64,000 nt of DNA from NCBI RefSeq assembly GCF_033366695.1, contig NZ_JAOBTQ010000001.1:5022001-5086000 (forward strand), given 5' to 3'. The DNA comes from Streptomyces sp. SCL15-4. GTDB taxonomy: Bacteria; Actinomycetota; Actinomycetes; Streptomycetales; Streptomycetaceae. Positions 20,768-31,599 of the stretch are shown piece after piece (the stretch's first letter is position 1; each line of letters opens with the position of its first letter). Made by a program: the position numbers and the translations under genes. Below the pieces are notes generated by a model. The model made no database searches, was not told the origin of the DNA, and worked only from the letters and a program-made list of their open reading frames with translations.

Positions 20768-22054
20768 GTGACCGAGCAGCACCGCCCCGACCAGCCGACC
20801 TCCGACCAGCCGGCTCCCGCCCTCTTCACGTGGGAGTTCGCCGCCGACCCCTATCCCGCCTACGCCTGGCTGCGCGAGCACGCCCCGGTGCACCGCACGC
20901 GGCTGCCGAGCGGGGTCGAGGCGTGGCTGGTCACCCGGTACGCCGACGCCCGGCAGGCGCTGGCCGACCAGCGGCTGAGCAAGAACCCGGCGCACCACGA
21001 CGAGCCCGCGCACGCCAGGGGCAAGACCGGTATCCCCGGCGAGCGCAAGGCCGAGCTGATGACGCATCTGCTGAACATCGACCCGCCGGACCACACCCGG
21101 CTGCGGCGGCTGGTCAGCAAGGCGTTCACCCCGCGCCGGGTCGCCGAGTTCGCGCCCCGGGTGCAGGAACTGACCGACCAGCTCATCGACCGGTTCGCCA
21201 GGACCGGTTCCGCCGACCTCATCCACGAGTTCGCCTTCCCGCTGCCCATCTACGCCATCTGCGACCTGCTCGGCGTCCCGCGCGAGGACCAGGACGACTT
21301 CCGGGACTGGGCGGGCATGATGATCCGGCACGGCGGCGGACCGAGGGGCGGGGTCGCGCGGTCCGTCAAGAAGATGCGCGGCTACCTCGCCGAGCTGATC
21401 CACCGCAAGCGCGCGGCGCTGTCCGCCACGCCCGCGCCCGGCGAGGACCTGATCTCCGGCCTCATCCGCGCCTCCGACCACGGCGAGCACCTCACCGAGA
21501 ACGAGGCCGCCGCCATGGCCTTCATCCTGCTGTTCGCCGGCTTCGAGACCACCGTCAACCTCATCGGCAACGGCACCTACGCCCTGCTCACCCACCCCGG
21601 GCAGCGCGCCCGGCTCCAGGGCTCCCTGGCCCGCGGCGAACGGGACCTGCTGGAGACCGGCGTCGAGGAACTGCTGCGCTACGACGGCCCGGTGGAGCTG
21701 GCCACCTGGCGCTTCGCCACCGAGTCGCTGGCCATCGGCGGCCAGGACATCGCGCCCGGCGACCCGGTGCTCGTCGTCCTCGCGGCCGCCGACCGGGACC
21801 CGGAGCGGTTCGCCGACCCGGACGTGCTGGACCTCGGCCGCCGCGACAACCAGCACCTCGGCTACGGCCACGGCATCCACTACTGCCTCGGCGCGCCGCT
21901 CGCGCGGCTGGAGGGCCAGACCGCGCTGGCCACCCTGTTCAGCCGCCTGCCCGACCTGCGGCTGGCCGCCGATCCGGCCGATCTGCGCTGGCGCGGCGGG
22001 CTCATCATGCGCGGTCTGCGCACCCTGCCGGTGGAGTTCACGCCGACCGCCTGA
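20768..22054 (+). CDS. cytochrome P450
   Basis: 428 aa bacterial class I P450, a soluble haem monooxygenase. The I-helix oxygen-binding motif AGFETT, the EELLRYDGPVE K-helix region and the haem ligand loop GYGHGIHYCLG with Cys373 are all present and intact. The overall pattern resembles the CYP107 family. No ferredoxin or reductase gene is adjacent, so electron partners are elsewhere. The GTG at 20768 is 6 bases after a TACGGT -10-like hexamer (20756-20761), so the mRNA may be leaderless. Substrate unknown; nothing nearby suggests a biosynthetic cluster. Confidence 0.95.
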   Translation: MTEQHRPDQPTSDQPAPALFTWEFAADPYPAYAWLREHAPVHRTRLPSGVEAWLVTRYADARQALADQRLSKNPAHHDEPAHARGKTGIPGERKAELMTHLLNIDPPDHTRLRRLVSKAFTPRRVAEFAPRVQELTDQLIDRFARTGSADLIHEFAFPLPIYAICDLLGVPREDQDDFRDWAGMMIRHGGGPRGGVARSVKKMRGYLAELIHRKRAALSATPAPGEDLISGLIRASDHGEHLTENEAAAMAFILLFAGFETTVNLIGNGTYALLTHPGQRARLQGSLARGERDLLETGVEELLRYDGPVELATWRFATESLAIGGQDIAPGDPVLVVLAAADRDPERFADPDVLDLGRRDNQHLGYGHGIHYCLGAPLARLEGQTALATLFSRLPDLRLAADPADLRWRGGLIMRGLRTLPVEFTPTA

Positions 22055-22222
22055 ACACAGCCTCTCCGCGAGTGCATGACACTTTCTCAACGCTGTGATC
22101 TTCACGTGATCTGTGCGGCATGAACTTGTGACAAGTGATCGTCTGCCGATACGTTCACCCATCAGCGCGGCGAGCGGCTCCGACCGCCGCGCCGGCCCTG
22201 CTGTCGCTCGAAAGGCTTCTGC

Positions 22223-23332
22223 ATGCTCTCCGGGAACGGCCGACACCGTCGCCCCCGCCAGGCTCCGGCCCTCCTCGTCGCGGCCGGCGTGACCGGCTCC
22301 GCCATCGCCATCCCGCTGCTCGGCGCCGCCGGCGCCAGCGCGGCCGACGGCACCACGTGGGACAAGGTGGCCGAGTGCGAGAGCGGCGGCTCCTGGAGCG
22401 CGGACACCGGGAACGGCTACCACGGCGGCCTGCAGATCTCGCAGGACGACTGGGACAAGTACGGCGGCGGCCGGTACGCGGCCAGCGCCGACCAGGCCAG
22501 CCGCCAGCAGCAGATCGCCGTCGCCGAGAAGATCCTGGCCGACCGGGGCACCGCGCCCTGGGCCACCTGCGCCCTGCTGTCCGGCCTGACACAGCACTCG
22601 GGGTCCGTGGACGTCGACACGGGCGTCGGCGGGACCGGCGGTTCCGGCGAACCGTCCGGACCGGCCGGCGACTCCGGCACCTCCGCGACCCCTGACGCCT
22701 CCGACTCCTCCGGACGACCCGACGCGTCGCCCTCCACCGGCACCGGCACCGACGACGGCTCCGCGGACCCGGCCGGCACGCCGACCGCCGAGCCGGGCGA
22801 GGGCAAGAGCACGGGCACCGGCAAGGACGCGGGCAAGGGCGCGGGCAAGGATGCCGGCGAGGACACGGGCAAGGCGACGGACAAGGACGCCGGCCGGACC
22901 ACCGGTTCCGCCGGGACCGGCACCACCAAGTCCGACAAGTCCGCCACGCCGGACACCGGAAGCCCCCAGGACGCCGGCGGCTCCCCGACGGCCACGCCGG
23001 ACGCCGGGGTCGTGACCAACCCGCAGCAGGCGGCCGGTTCTTGGAGCCTGGTCGACACCGGTGCCGTCGCCACCGGCGGACGCCACCGGGGCGTGAGCGC
23101 GGACGAAAGTGTGACAAACGGTCAGAACGGCACCGCCTCCGGACGGCACGCCTCCCGCGAACCGGACACCTACACGGTCCGCGAAGGCGACTCGCTGTCC
23201 TCCATCGCCGACTCCCTTGACGTCGACGGCGGGTGGCACGCGCTGTACGCCGGCAACAAGAAGGCCATCGGCACCGACCCGGACCGCATCACCGCCGGTC
23301 AGACCCTGGATGTCCAGGGCGAAACGGGCTGA
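22223..23332 (+). CDS. rpfC: resuscitation-promoting factor, RpfC-like (with LysM)
   Basis: 369 aa. Signal peptide (1 to about 40, ending GASA), then an Rpf domain (TTWDKVAECESGG with catalytic Glu, NGYHGGLQIS, about 42-120). A long Thr/Gly/Lys/Asp-rich linker follows, and a C-terminal LysM domain (TYTVREGDSLSSIADSL, last 50 residues). Rpf proteins are muralytic enzymes that help spores germinate. ATG at 22223 has AAAGG upstream. It lies just before a second Rpf gene but, unlike it, has no ydaO-type riboswitch in its 168-base leader. The symbol follows S. coelicolor naming from memory. Confidence 0.88.
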   Translation: MLSGNGRHRRPRQAPALLVAAGVTGSAIAIPLLGAAGASAADGTTWDKVAECESGGSWSADTGNGYHGGLQISQDDWDKYGGGRYAASADQASRQQQIAVAEKILADRGTAPWATCALLSGLTQHSGSVDVDTGVGGTGGSGEPSGPAGDSGTSATPDASDSSGRPDASPSTGTGTDDGSADPAGTPTAEPGEGKSTGTGKDAGKGAGKDAGEDTGKATDKDAGRTTGSAGTGTTKSDKSATPDTGSPQDAGGSPTATPDAGVVTNPQQAAGSWSLVDTGAVATGGRHRGVSADESVTNGQNGTASGRHASREPDTYTVREGDSLSSIADSLDVDGGWHALYAGNKKAIGTDPDRITAGQTLDVQGETG

Positions 23333-23418
23333 AAACACCGAGACTTGACGCCCCACTAAGCACCTTGATGTCCGGTTTGGCGAAAGTGTGGGATGAGTCT
23401 CAGAAGCGCTGATCGTCT

Positions 23419-23448
23419 TTGAAATTCCGGCGATCACCTGTCTACGGT
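23419..23448 (+). promoter_or_regulatory. promoter for riboswitch-rpfA transcript
   Basis: TTGAAA at 23419-23424 and TACGGT at 23443-23448 are separated by 18 bases, a fair match to vegetative (HrdB-type) promoters. Transcription would begin near 23455, at the edge of the riboswitch. Confidence 0.45.
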
Positions 23449-23454
23449 CGAGGC

Positions 23455-26119
<2,665 letters not shown>

Positions 26120-26170
26120 GCACGGCAAGGACCGGGCGCCTGCCCGGGCTAAAGTCCTAGCCAGTCGTAC

Positions 26171-26213
26171 GTACGTCCCCGTACCCGGTCCCGTACCGTG
26201 TCCGGGGACGTAC
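26171..26213. terminator. inverted repeat after eno
   Basis: GTACGTCCCCG (26171-26181) pairs with CGGGGACGTAC (26203-26213) across a 21-base loop. It lies between eno and the division gene and may act as a terminator or attenuator; no T-run follows. Confidence 0.4.
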
Positions 26214-26238
26214 GCGCGTGTGACGGGAGGCGGGGAAG

Positions 26239-26715
26239 ATGGGCGTGAAGGACCGTGACCGGTTCTCCACCGCGACCAGGATCAGGCTGCTCGGCGAGCA
26301 GACCGCGGCCCGCGTCTACCGCTCGCAGACCAAACGGCAGGCCCGCCGCTCCCGGCTCACCGGCCGCGCGGCGCTGCTCGCGCTGGTGCTGTGCACGATG
26401 GTCGTCGCCCTCGCCTACCCGATGCGGCAGTACGTCTCCCAGCGCGCGGAGATCGCCGACCTCCAGCGCCGCCAGCAGCAGGCCCGCGAGCGGGTCGAGC
26501 AGCTGCGGGACCTCAAGGCGCGCTGGCAGGACGACGCCTACGCCGAGCAGCAGATCCGCCGCCGGCTGCACTACGTACGGCCCGGCGAGACCGGCTACGT
26601 GGTCGTCGACCCCGGCGCGGCCAAGCAGTCCCGCGCCGACCTCGGGGCCGCCCGCCGGCCCTGGTACGCGAACGTCTGGGACGGCGTCGACAAGTCCGAC
26701 GCCTCCGACCAGTGA
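26239..26715 (+). CDS. divIC: septum formation initiator, DivIC/FtsB family
   Basis: 158 aa bitopic membrane protein of the division machinery. A basic cytoplasmic N-terminus (to about residue 50) precedes one transmembrane helix (AALLALVLCTMVVALAYPM) and an extracytoplasmic coiled coil (YVSQRAEIADLQRRQQQA), ending in a short FtsB-like tail (LHYVRPGETGYVVVD). In Streptomyces it works with FtsL in septum stability. ATG at 26239 has GGGGAAG upstream. It heads a likely operon with the DUF501 and Ppx genes. Confidence 0.92.
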   Translation: MGVKDRDRFSTATRIRLLGEQTAARVYRSQTKRQARRSRLTGRAALLALVLCTMVVALAYPMRQYVSQRAEIADLQRRQQQARERVEQLRDLKARWQDDAYAEQQIRRRLHYVRPGETGYVVVDPGAAKQSRADLGAARRPWYANVWDGVDKSDASDQ

Positions 26716-26743
26716 ACCGACAGAAAGTCTCCGACAGCCAGTC

Positions 26744-27280
26744 ATGGAAACCCCTCCGCCGCCCACTCCGCGCACCGAGCCCACCGACGCGGACGTAGAG
26801 GCCTTCAAGCAGCAGCTGGGCCGCCCGCCGCGGGGCCTCAGGGCCATCGCGCACCGCTGCCCGTGCGGTCAGCCGGACGTCGTGGAGACGGCACCGCGCC
26901 TGCCCGACGGCACGCCCTTCCCGACGCTGTACTACCTGACGTGCCCGAAGGCGTCCTCCGCCATCGGCACGCTGGAGGCGAGCGGCGTGATGAAGGAGAT
27001 GACCGAGCGGCTCCAAAGCGACCCGGAGCTGGCCGCCGCCTACCGGGCCGCGCACGAGGACTACATCCGGCGCCGGGACGAGATCGAGGTGCTCCAGGGC
27101 TTCCCGAGCGCGGGCGGCATGCCCGACCGGGTGAAGTGCCTGCACGTCCTCGTCGCCCACTCGCTGGCCGCCGGCCCGGGCGTGAACCCGCTCGGCGACG
27201 AGGCCCTGGCGATGCTGCCGGAGTGGTGGCGCAAGGGCGCGTGCGTGACGCCCGACATCACCGAGGGGGACGAGAAGTGA
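26744..27280 (+). CDS. DUF501 protein
   Basis: 178 aa. Central sequence CPCGQPDVVETAPRLPDGTPFPT, TCPK and the C-terminal WWRKGACVTPDI are typical of DUF501, an actinobacterial family of unknown function that nearly always lies between divIC and a ppx gene. It has no signal peptide or membrane helix. Conserved cysteines and histidines (HRCPCG, CLHVLVAH) could bind metal, which is inference. The stop overlaps the start of the next gene (GTGA), so translation is coupled. Confidence 0.92.
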   Translation: METPPPPTPRTEPTDADVEAFKQQLGRPPRGLRAIAHRCPCGQPDVVETAPRLPDGTPFPTLYYLTCPKASSAIGTLEASGVMKEMTERLQSDPELAAAYRAAHEDYIRRRDEIEVLQGFPSAGGMPDRVKCLHVLVAHSLAAGPGVNPLGDEALAMLPEWWRKGACVTPDITEGDEK

Positions 27281-28218
27281 CCCGTGTGGCCGCCGTCGAC
27301 TGCGGCACGAACTCCATCCGGCTGCTGGTCGCCGACGCCGACCCGGCGACGGGCGAACTGACCGAGCTGGACCGCCGGATGACGATCGTGCGGCTCGGCC
27401 AGGGCGTCGACCGCACCGGCCGGCTCGCCCCCGAGGCGCTGGAGCGCACCTTCGCCGCCTGCCGCGAGTACGCCGAGGTCGTCAAGGAGCACGGCGCCGA
27501 GCGGGTCCGCTTCGTCGCCACCTCCGCCTCCCGGGACGCCGAGAACCGCGAGGACTTCACGCGCGGTGTCCTGGACATCCTCGGCGTGGAACCGGAGGTC
27601 ATCAGCGGCGACCGGGAGGCCGAGTTCTCCTTCACCGGCGCCACGAAGGAACTCACCGGCCGCACCGACCTCGCCCGGCCCTACCTGGTGGTGGACATCG
27701 GCGGCGGCTCCACCGAGTTCGTCGTCGGCGACGACCACGTCCGCGCCGCGCGGTCGGTGGACATCGGCTGTGTGCGCATGACCGAGCGGCACCTGGTGCG
27801 CGACGGCAAGGTCTCCGACCCGCCCGCCGCGGAGCAGATCGCCGCCATAAGGGCCGATGTCGAGGCCGCCCTGGACCTGGCCGAGCGGACGGTCCCGCTG
27901 CGCGAGGCGCGCACCCTGGTGGGCCTCGCCGGGTCCGTCACCACGGTGTCCGCGATCGCCCAGGAACTGCCCGAGTACGACTCCGCGCGCATCCACCACT
28001 CCCGGATCTCCCGGGAGCGGGTGCGCGGGATCACCGAGTGGCTGCTGCGCTCCACGCACGCCGAGCGCGCCGCCGTGCCCTCCATGCACCCCGGCCGCGT
28101 CGACGTCATCGGCGCGGGCGCCCTCGTCCTGCTGGCGATCATGGAGCGCACCGGCGCCGAGGAGGTCGTGGTGAGCGAGCACGACATCCTGGACGGCATC
28201 GCGTGGTCGGTGGCGTAG
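27277..28218 (+). CDS. ppx: exopolyphosphatase / pppGpp phosphohydrolase (Ppx/GppA)
   Basis: 313 aa of the sugar-kinase/Hsp70/actin ATPase superfamily. The N-terminal phosphate loop VDCGTNSIRLL, the FVATSASRDAENREDF segment with catalytic Glu, and the second loop VDIGGGSTEFV are all intact. Enzymes of this type hydrolyse inorganic polyphosphate or (p)ppGpp; single-domain actinobacterial Ppx of this size favours short polyphosphate. GTG start overlaps the DUF501 stop, with GAGGGGG upstream. A hairpin terminator follows at 28282. Confidence 0.93.
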   Translation: MTRVAAVDCGTNSIRLLVADADPATGELTELDRRMTIVRLGQGVDRTGRLAPEALERTFAACREYAEVVKEHGAERVRFVATSASRDAENREDFTRGVLDILGVEPEVISGDREAEFSFTGATKELTGRTDLARPYLVVDIGGGSTEFVVGDDHVRAARSVDIGCVRMTERHLVRDGKVSDPPAAEQIAAIRADVEAALDLAERTVPLREARTLVGLAGSVTTVSAIAQELPEYDSARIHHSRISRERVRGITEWLLRSTHAERAAVPSMHPGRVDVIGAGALVLLAIMERTGAEEVVVSEHDILDGIAWSVA

Positions 28219-28281
28219 GTCTCTTTTGTTACCGGTCGGTAGCCAACCGCTGAGCAGGCTGGATAACGTTTGAGCGGCCTC

Positions 28282-28304
28282 AGGGGCCCCTTCGGGGGCC
28301 CTTT
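28282..28304 (+). terminator. terminator of divIC-DUF501-ppx operon
   Basis: A 9-bp stem (AGGGGCCCC with GGGGCCCTT-type pairing including one G-U) closes on a TTCG tetraloop (28291-28294) and ends in TTT. Confidence 0.75.
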
Positions 28305-28326
28305 GCCGTAGGCGTGCGGAAAAGTT

Positions 28327-28344
28327 CGTGAAGTTCTTCACAAG
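28327..28344. promoter_or_regulatory. Rex operator-like site upstream of ndh
   Basis: The 18-mer fits the Rex operator TTGTGAA-N4-TTCACAA with one mismatch (second base C instead of T). Rex is the NADH/NAD+ sensing repressor, and ndh is a known Rex target in S. coelicolor. The site lies about 320 bases before the ndh start codon. Confidence 0.75.
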
Positions 28345-28662
28345 GAATTCGGTCCCGAGGGGTCCCGGAAAGGGGCCGGTTGGCCCTTCCGGGGGGTCAA
28401 AAGCCGTTTGAACATGTTCAGATGAAGGGCGCGAAGGGGCCCTGGAGGAGGTTGTTCCGGAGGTGTCACCACACACTCACGGCCACCCCGGCGCTCCGGA
28501 GAGGCTGCTCACGCGGCCTTGACAACGGGGCGAACCGCCGCGCCGTTTCCGCCGGATCGCATGACCTGCGTCACGCGGGTCGCGGAGTTTAACACAGGGC
28601 CTGTCGGTTCTTGTGAAGGGGCGCACGAGCGACCCCCTCGGGGCGGGTGGATACTCGATGGC

Positions 28663-30039
28663 ATGAGCACCACGGAGCGTCCCAGGATCCTCGTAGTAGG
28701 CGGTGGGTACGTAGGCCTGTACGCAGCTCGGCGCATTCTCAAGAAGATGCGCTACGGCGAGGCGACCGTCACGGTCGTCGACCCCCGGTCGTACATGACC
28801 TACCAGCCCTTCCTCCCCGAAGCCGCCGCCGGCAACATCTCCCCTCGCCACGTCGTCGTCCCGCTGCGACGCGTGCTGCCGAAGGCGGAGGTCCTCACCG
28901 GCCGGGTCACCACCATCGACCAGGACCGCAAGGTCGCCACGATCGCCCCGCTGGTGGGCGAGGCGTACGAGCTGCCCTTCGACTATCTGGTCATCGCCAT
29001 GGGCGCGGTCTCGCGCACCTTCCCGATCCCCGGCCTCGCCGAACAGGGCATCGGCATGAAGGGCATCGAGGAGTCCATCGGCCTGCGCAACCACGTTCTG
29101 GAGCAGCTGGACAAGGCCGACTCCACGACCGACGAGGAGATCCGCCGCAAGGCGCTCACCTTCGTCTTCATCGGCGGCGGCTTCGCGGGCGCGGAGACCG
29201 TCGGCGAGGTCGAGGACATGGCCCGCGACGCGGCCAAGTACTACAAGAACGTGTCCCGCGAGGACATGCGCTTCATCCTCGTCGACGCCGCCGACAAGAT
29301 CCTGCCCGAGGTCGGCCCGAAGCTCGGCCAGTACGGCAAGGAGCACCTGGAGAGCCGGGGCGTGGAGATCTACCTCTCCACCTCGATGGACTCCTGCGTC
29401 GACGGCCACGTGGTGCTCAAGAACGGCCTCGAGGTCGACGCCAGCACGATCGTGTGGACGGCCGGCGTCAAGCCGAACCCGGCGCTCGCCCGCTTCGGCC
29501 TGCCCCTCGGCCCGCGCGGCCACGTCGACTGCGAGCCCACGCTCCAGGTCAAGGGCACCGACTACATCTGGGCCGCCGGTGACAACGCACAGGTCCCGGA
29601 CCTCGTCGGCCGCAAGGCGGGCAACGAGAACGCCTGGTGCCCGCCGAACGCCCAGCACGCGCTGCGCCAGGCCCGGGTCCTCGGCGACAACGTGATCTCC
29701 GGCATGCGGGGCTTCCCGCAGAAGGATTACGAGCACGCCAACAAGGGCGCCGTCGCCGGCCTCGGCCTGCACAAGGGCGTGGCGATGATCGTCATGGGCA
29801 AGATGAAGATCAAGCTCAAGGGCCGCCTCGCCTGGTACATGCACCGTGGCTACCACGGTATGGCGATGCCGACCTGGAACCGCAAGATCCGCGTCTTCGC
29901 CGACTGGACGCTCGGCATGTTCCTCAAGCGCGAGGTCGTCTCCCTCGGCGCCATGGAGAACCCCCGCGAGGAGTTCTACGAGGCCGCCAAGCCGGCGCCG
30001 GTCGCCGCCAAGTCCGAGGAGAAGGCCAAGGCCTCCTGA
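28663..30039 (+). CDS. ndh: type II NADH dehydrogenase (NDH-2)
   Basis: 458 aa FAD enzyme that passes electrons from NADH to menaquinone without pumping protons. Two dinucleotide-binding motifs are visible: GGGYVGLYAARR (FAD, about 13-24) and IGGGFAGAE (NADH, about 171-180). The AAGDNAQVPD segment contacts FAD, and the basic C-terminal region (KMKIKLKGRLAWYMHRG) is typical for membrane association of NDH-2. ATG 28663 follows GGTGG. Regulation by redox state through Rex is likely given the upstream operator-like site. Confidence 0.95.
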   Translation: MSTTERPRILVVGGGYVGLYAARRILKKMRYGEATVTVVDPRSYMTYQPFLPEAAAGNISPRHVVVPLRRVLPKAEVLTGRVTTIDQDRKVATIAPLVGEAYELPFDYLVIAMGAVSRTFPIPGLAEQGIGMKGIEESIGLRNHVLEQLDKADSTTDEEIRRKALTFVFIGGGFAGAETVGEVEDMARDAAKYYKNVSREDMRFILVDAADKILPEVGPKLGQYGKEHLESRGVEIYLSTSMDSCVDGHVVLKNGLEVDASTIVWTAGVKPNPALARFGLPLGPRGHVDCEPTLQVKGTDYIWAAGDNAQVPDLVGRKAGNENAWCPPNAQHALRQARVLGDNVISGMRGFPQKDYEHANKGAVAGLGLHKGVAMIVMGKMKIKLKGRLAWYMHRGYHGMAMPTWNRKIRVFADWTLGMFLKREVVSLGAMENPREEFYEAAKPAPVAAKSEEKAKAS

Positions 30040-30059
30040 CCTCCGGTCACCCGCTCAGC

Positions 30060-30103
30060 CCGAAGGGGCCGCCTGCCATCCGTGGTGCGGGCGGCCCCTT
30101 CGG
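30060..30103 (+). terminator. terminator of ndh
   Basis: A 14-bp perfect stem (30060-30073 with 30090-30103, core GAAGGGGCCGCC) lies 20 bases after the ndh stop. It has a 16-base loop and no long T-run. Confidence 0.8.
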
Positions 30104-30242
30104 CCTGTTCCGCGCCGGCGCGCGTGTGGCGCGTGCACGCTTTTTACCCAGCCGCAACCCGGCGTCGGGACTACGGCCCGGCCTCGCGTGTGTTTACGTG
30201 GTGTTGGACATTCCGGGATCGTCCGTCACGGAGGTGTGCGCC

Positions 30243-31535
30243 ATGGCCGACGCCGCGCAGCGGCTGAGGAGTCTTGCCGAACAGGTGCTGGGAGCCCCGC
30301 TCCCGGTGCGGCTGAGGGCCTGGGACGGATCGCAGGCCGGTCCGCCGGACGCGCCTGCGCTCGTCCTGCGCAACCGCCGTGCCCTGCGCCGCATGCTCTT
30401 CAAACCCGGTGAACTGGGCCTGGCCCGCGCCTGGGTCTCCGGTGACCTGGACGTCGAAGGCGACCTGTACACCGTGCTGGACGCGATGGCGGGCCTGGTC
30501 TGGGAGCGCGGCGAGGACGCCCGCACGCTGCGCCAGGCCGTGCGCGACCCCGCCGTCCGGGCCGCCGTCCGGGACCTGTTGAGACTGGCCGGCGCCCCGA
30601 TCCCGCCCACCCCGCCACGCGAGGAGATGCGCAGACCCCGCCGGCGTCTGCACACCCGCCGCACCGACAAGCGGGCCATCAGCCACCACTACGACGTCGG
30701 CAACGACTTCTACGAGATCGTCCTCGGTCCCTCGATGGTGTACTCCTGCGCCTACTGGGAGGACGGCGGCACCCTGGAGACCGCCCAGCGCGACAAGCTC
30801 GAACTGGTCTGCGCCAAGCTGGGCCTGAAGGAGGGGCAGCGGCTGCTGGACGTCGGCTGCGGCTGGGGCTCCATGGCCATCCACGCGGCCCGTGAGCACG
30901 GCGTGAGCGTCGTCGGGATCACCCTGTCGCAGGAGCAGGCCGCGTACGCCCGCAAGCGCGTCGCCGACGCGGGGCTGACCGACCGGGTGGAGATCAGGGT
31001 CCAGGACTACCGGGACGTCGTGGACGGCCCCTACGACGCGATCTCCTCCATCGGCATGGCCGAACATGTCGGCGCCGAACGCTACCTGGAGTACGCCCGT
31101 CAGCTGTACGCCCTGCTCAAGCCCGGCGGCCGGCTGCTCAACCACCAGATCGCGCGCCGCCCGCAGCGGGACGAGTCGGCGTACGAGGTGGACCAGTTCA
31201 TCGACGCCTACGTCTTCCCCGACGGCGAACTCGCTCCCGTCGGCACCACCGTCACGCAGCTGGAGCGGGCCGGGTTCGAGGTGCGGGACGTGGAGTCCAT
31301 CCGTGAGCACTACGCGCGCACCCTGCGCCGCTGGGTGGGCAACCTGGAGGCCGACTTCGACCGCGCGGCCCGGCTCACCAGCCCCGGCCGGGCCCGGGTC
31401 TGGCGGCTGTACATGGCCGCCTCCGCGCTCGCCTTCGAACGCAACCGGATCGGCGTCAACCAGGTCCTCGCCGTCCGCACCCCCGCCTCGGGGGCCTCCG
31501 GGCTCACGCTGCGGCCCCGCACCTGGCACGGCTGA
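30243..31535 (+). CDS. cyclopropane-fatty-acyl-phospholipid synthase-type methyltransferase
   Basis: 430 aa. The SAM-binding motif LLDVGCGWGSMAIHAA (about 201-216) and the preceding NDFYEIVLG and YSCAYWE segments are diagnostic of the CFA synthase family, which adds a methylene across fatty-acyl double bonds in membrane phospholipids. An N-terminal domain (to about 135) is the usual lipid-binding region. ATG 30243 has GGAGG six bases upstream. It stands alone between two hairpin terminators. A related activity such as fatty-acid methylation cannot be excluded. Confidence 0.9.
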   Translation: MADAAQRLRSLAEQVLGAPLPVRLRAWDGSQAGPPDAPALVLRNRRALRRMLFKPGELGLARAWVSGDLDVEGDLYTVLDAMAGLVWERGEDARTLRQAVRDPAVRAAVRDLLRLAGAPIPPTPPREEMRRPRRRLHTRRTDKRAISHHYDVGNDFYEIVLGPSMVYSCAYWEDGGTLETAQRDKLELVCAKLGLKEGQRLLDVGCGWGSMAIHAAREHGVSVVGITLSQEQAAYARKRVADAGLTDRVEIRVQDYRDVVDGPYDAISSIGMAEHVGAERYLEYARQLYALLKPGGRLLNHQIARRPQRDESAYEVDQFIDAYVFPDGELAPVGTTVTQLERAGFEVRDVESIREHYARTLRRWVGNLEADFDRAARLTSPGRARVWRLYMAASALAFERNRIGVNQVLAVRTPASGASGLTLRPRTWHG

Positions 31536-31553
31536 CGGGCCGGCACGTACGAC

Positions 31554-31582
31554 AAGGGGGCCCCTTGGCGAGGGGCCCCCTT
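31554..31582. terminator. bidirectional terminator (cfa-like / ABC permease)
   Basis: An 11-bp stem AAGGGGGCCCC (31554-31564) pairs with GGGGCCCCCTT (31572-31582) around a 7-base loop. It lies between two convergent genes and would serve both. Confidence 0.85.
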
Positions 31583-31599
31583 CCGCGTCGTACGACCGG

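Larger units (their letters stand above)
28219..28662. other. intergenic region upstream of ndh
   Basis: This 444-base gap contains a terminator hairpin (28282-28304) and a Rex-operator-like 18-mer (28327-28344). Another 300 bases with no recognisable gene follow before the ndh start. The long spacer suggests an extended 5' untranslated leader or a second promoter nearer the gene. Confidence 0.55.

Noticed and set aside
28663..28663. ATG at 28658 as ndh start
   Set aside because: It is out of frame with the NDH-2 sequence; ATG 28663 opens the conserved N-terminus.
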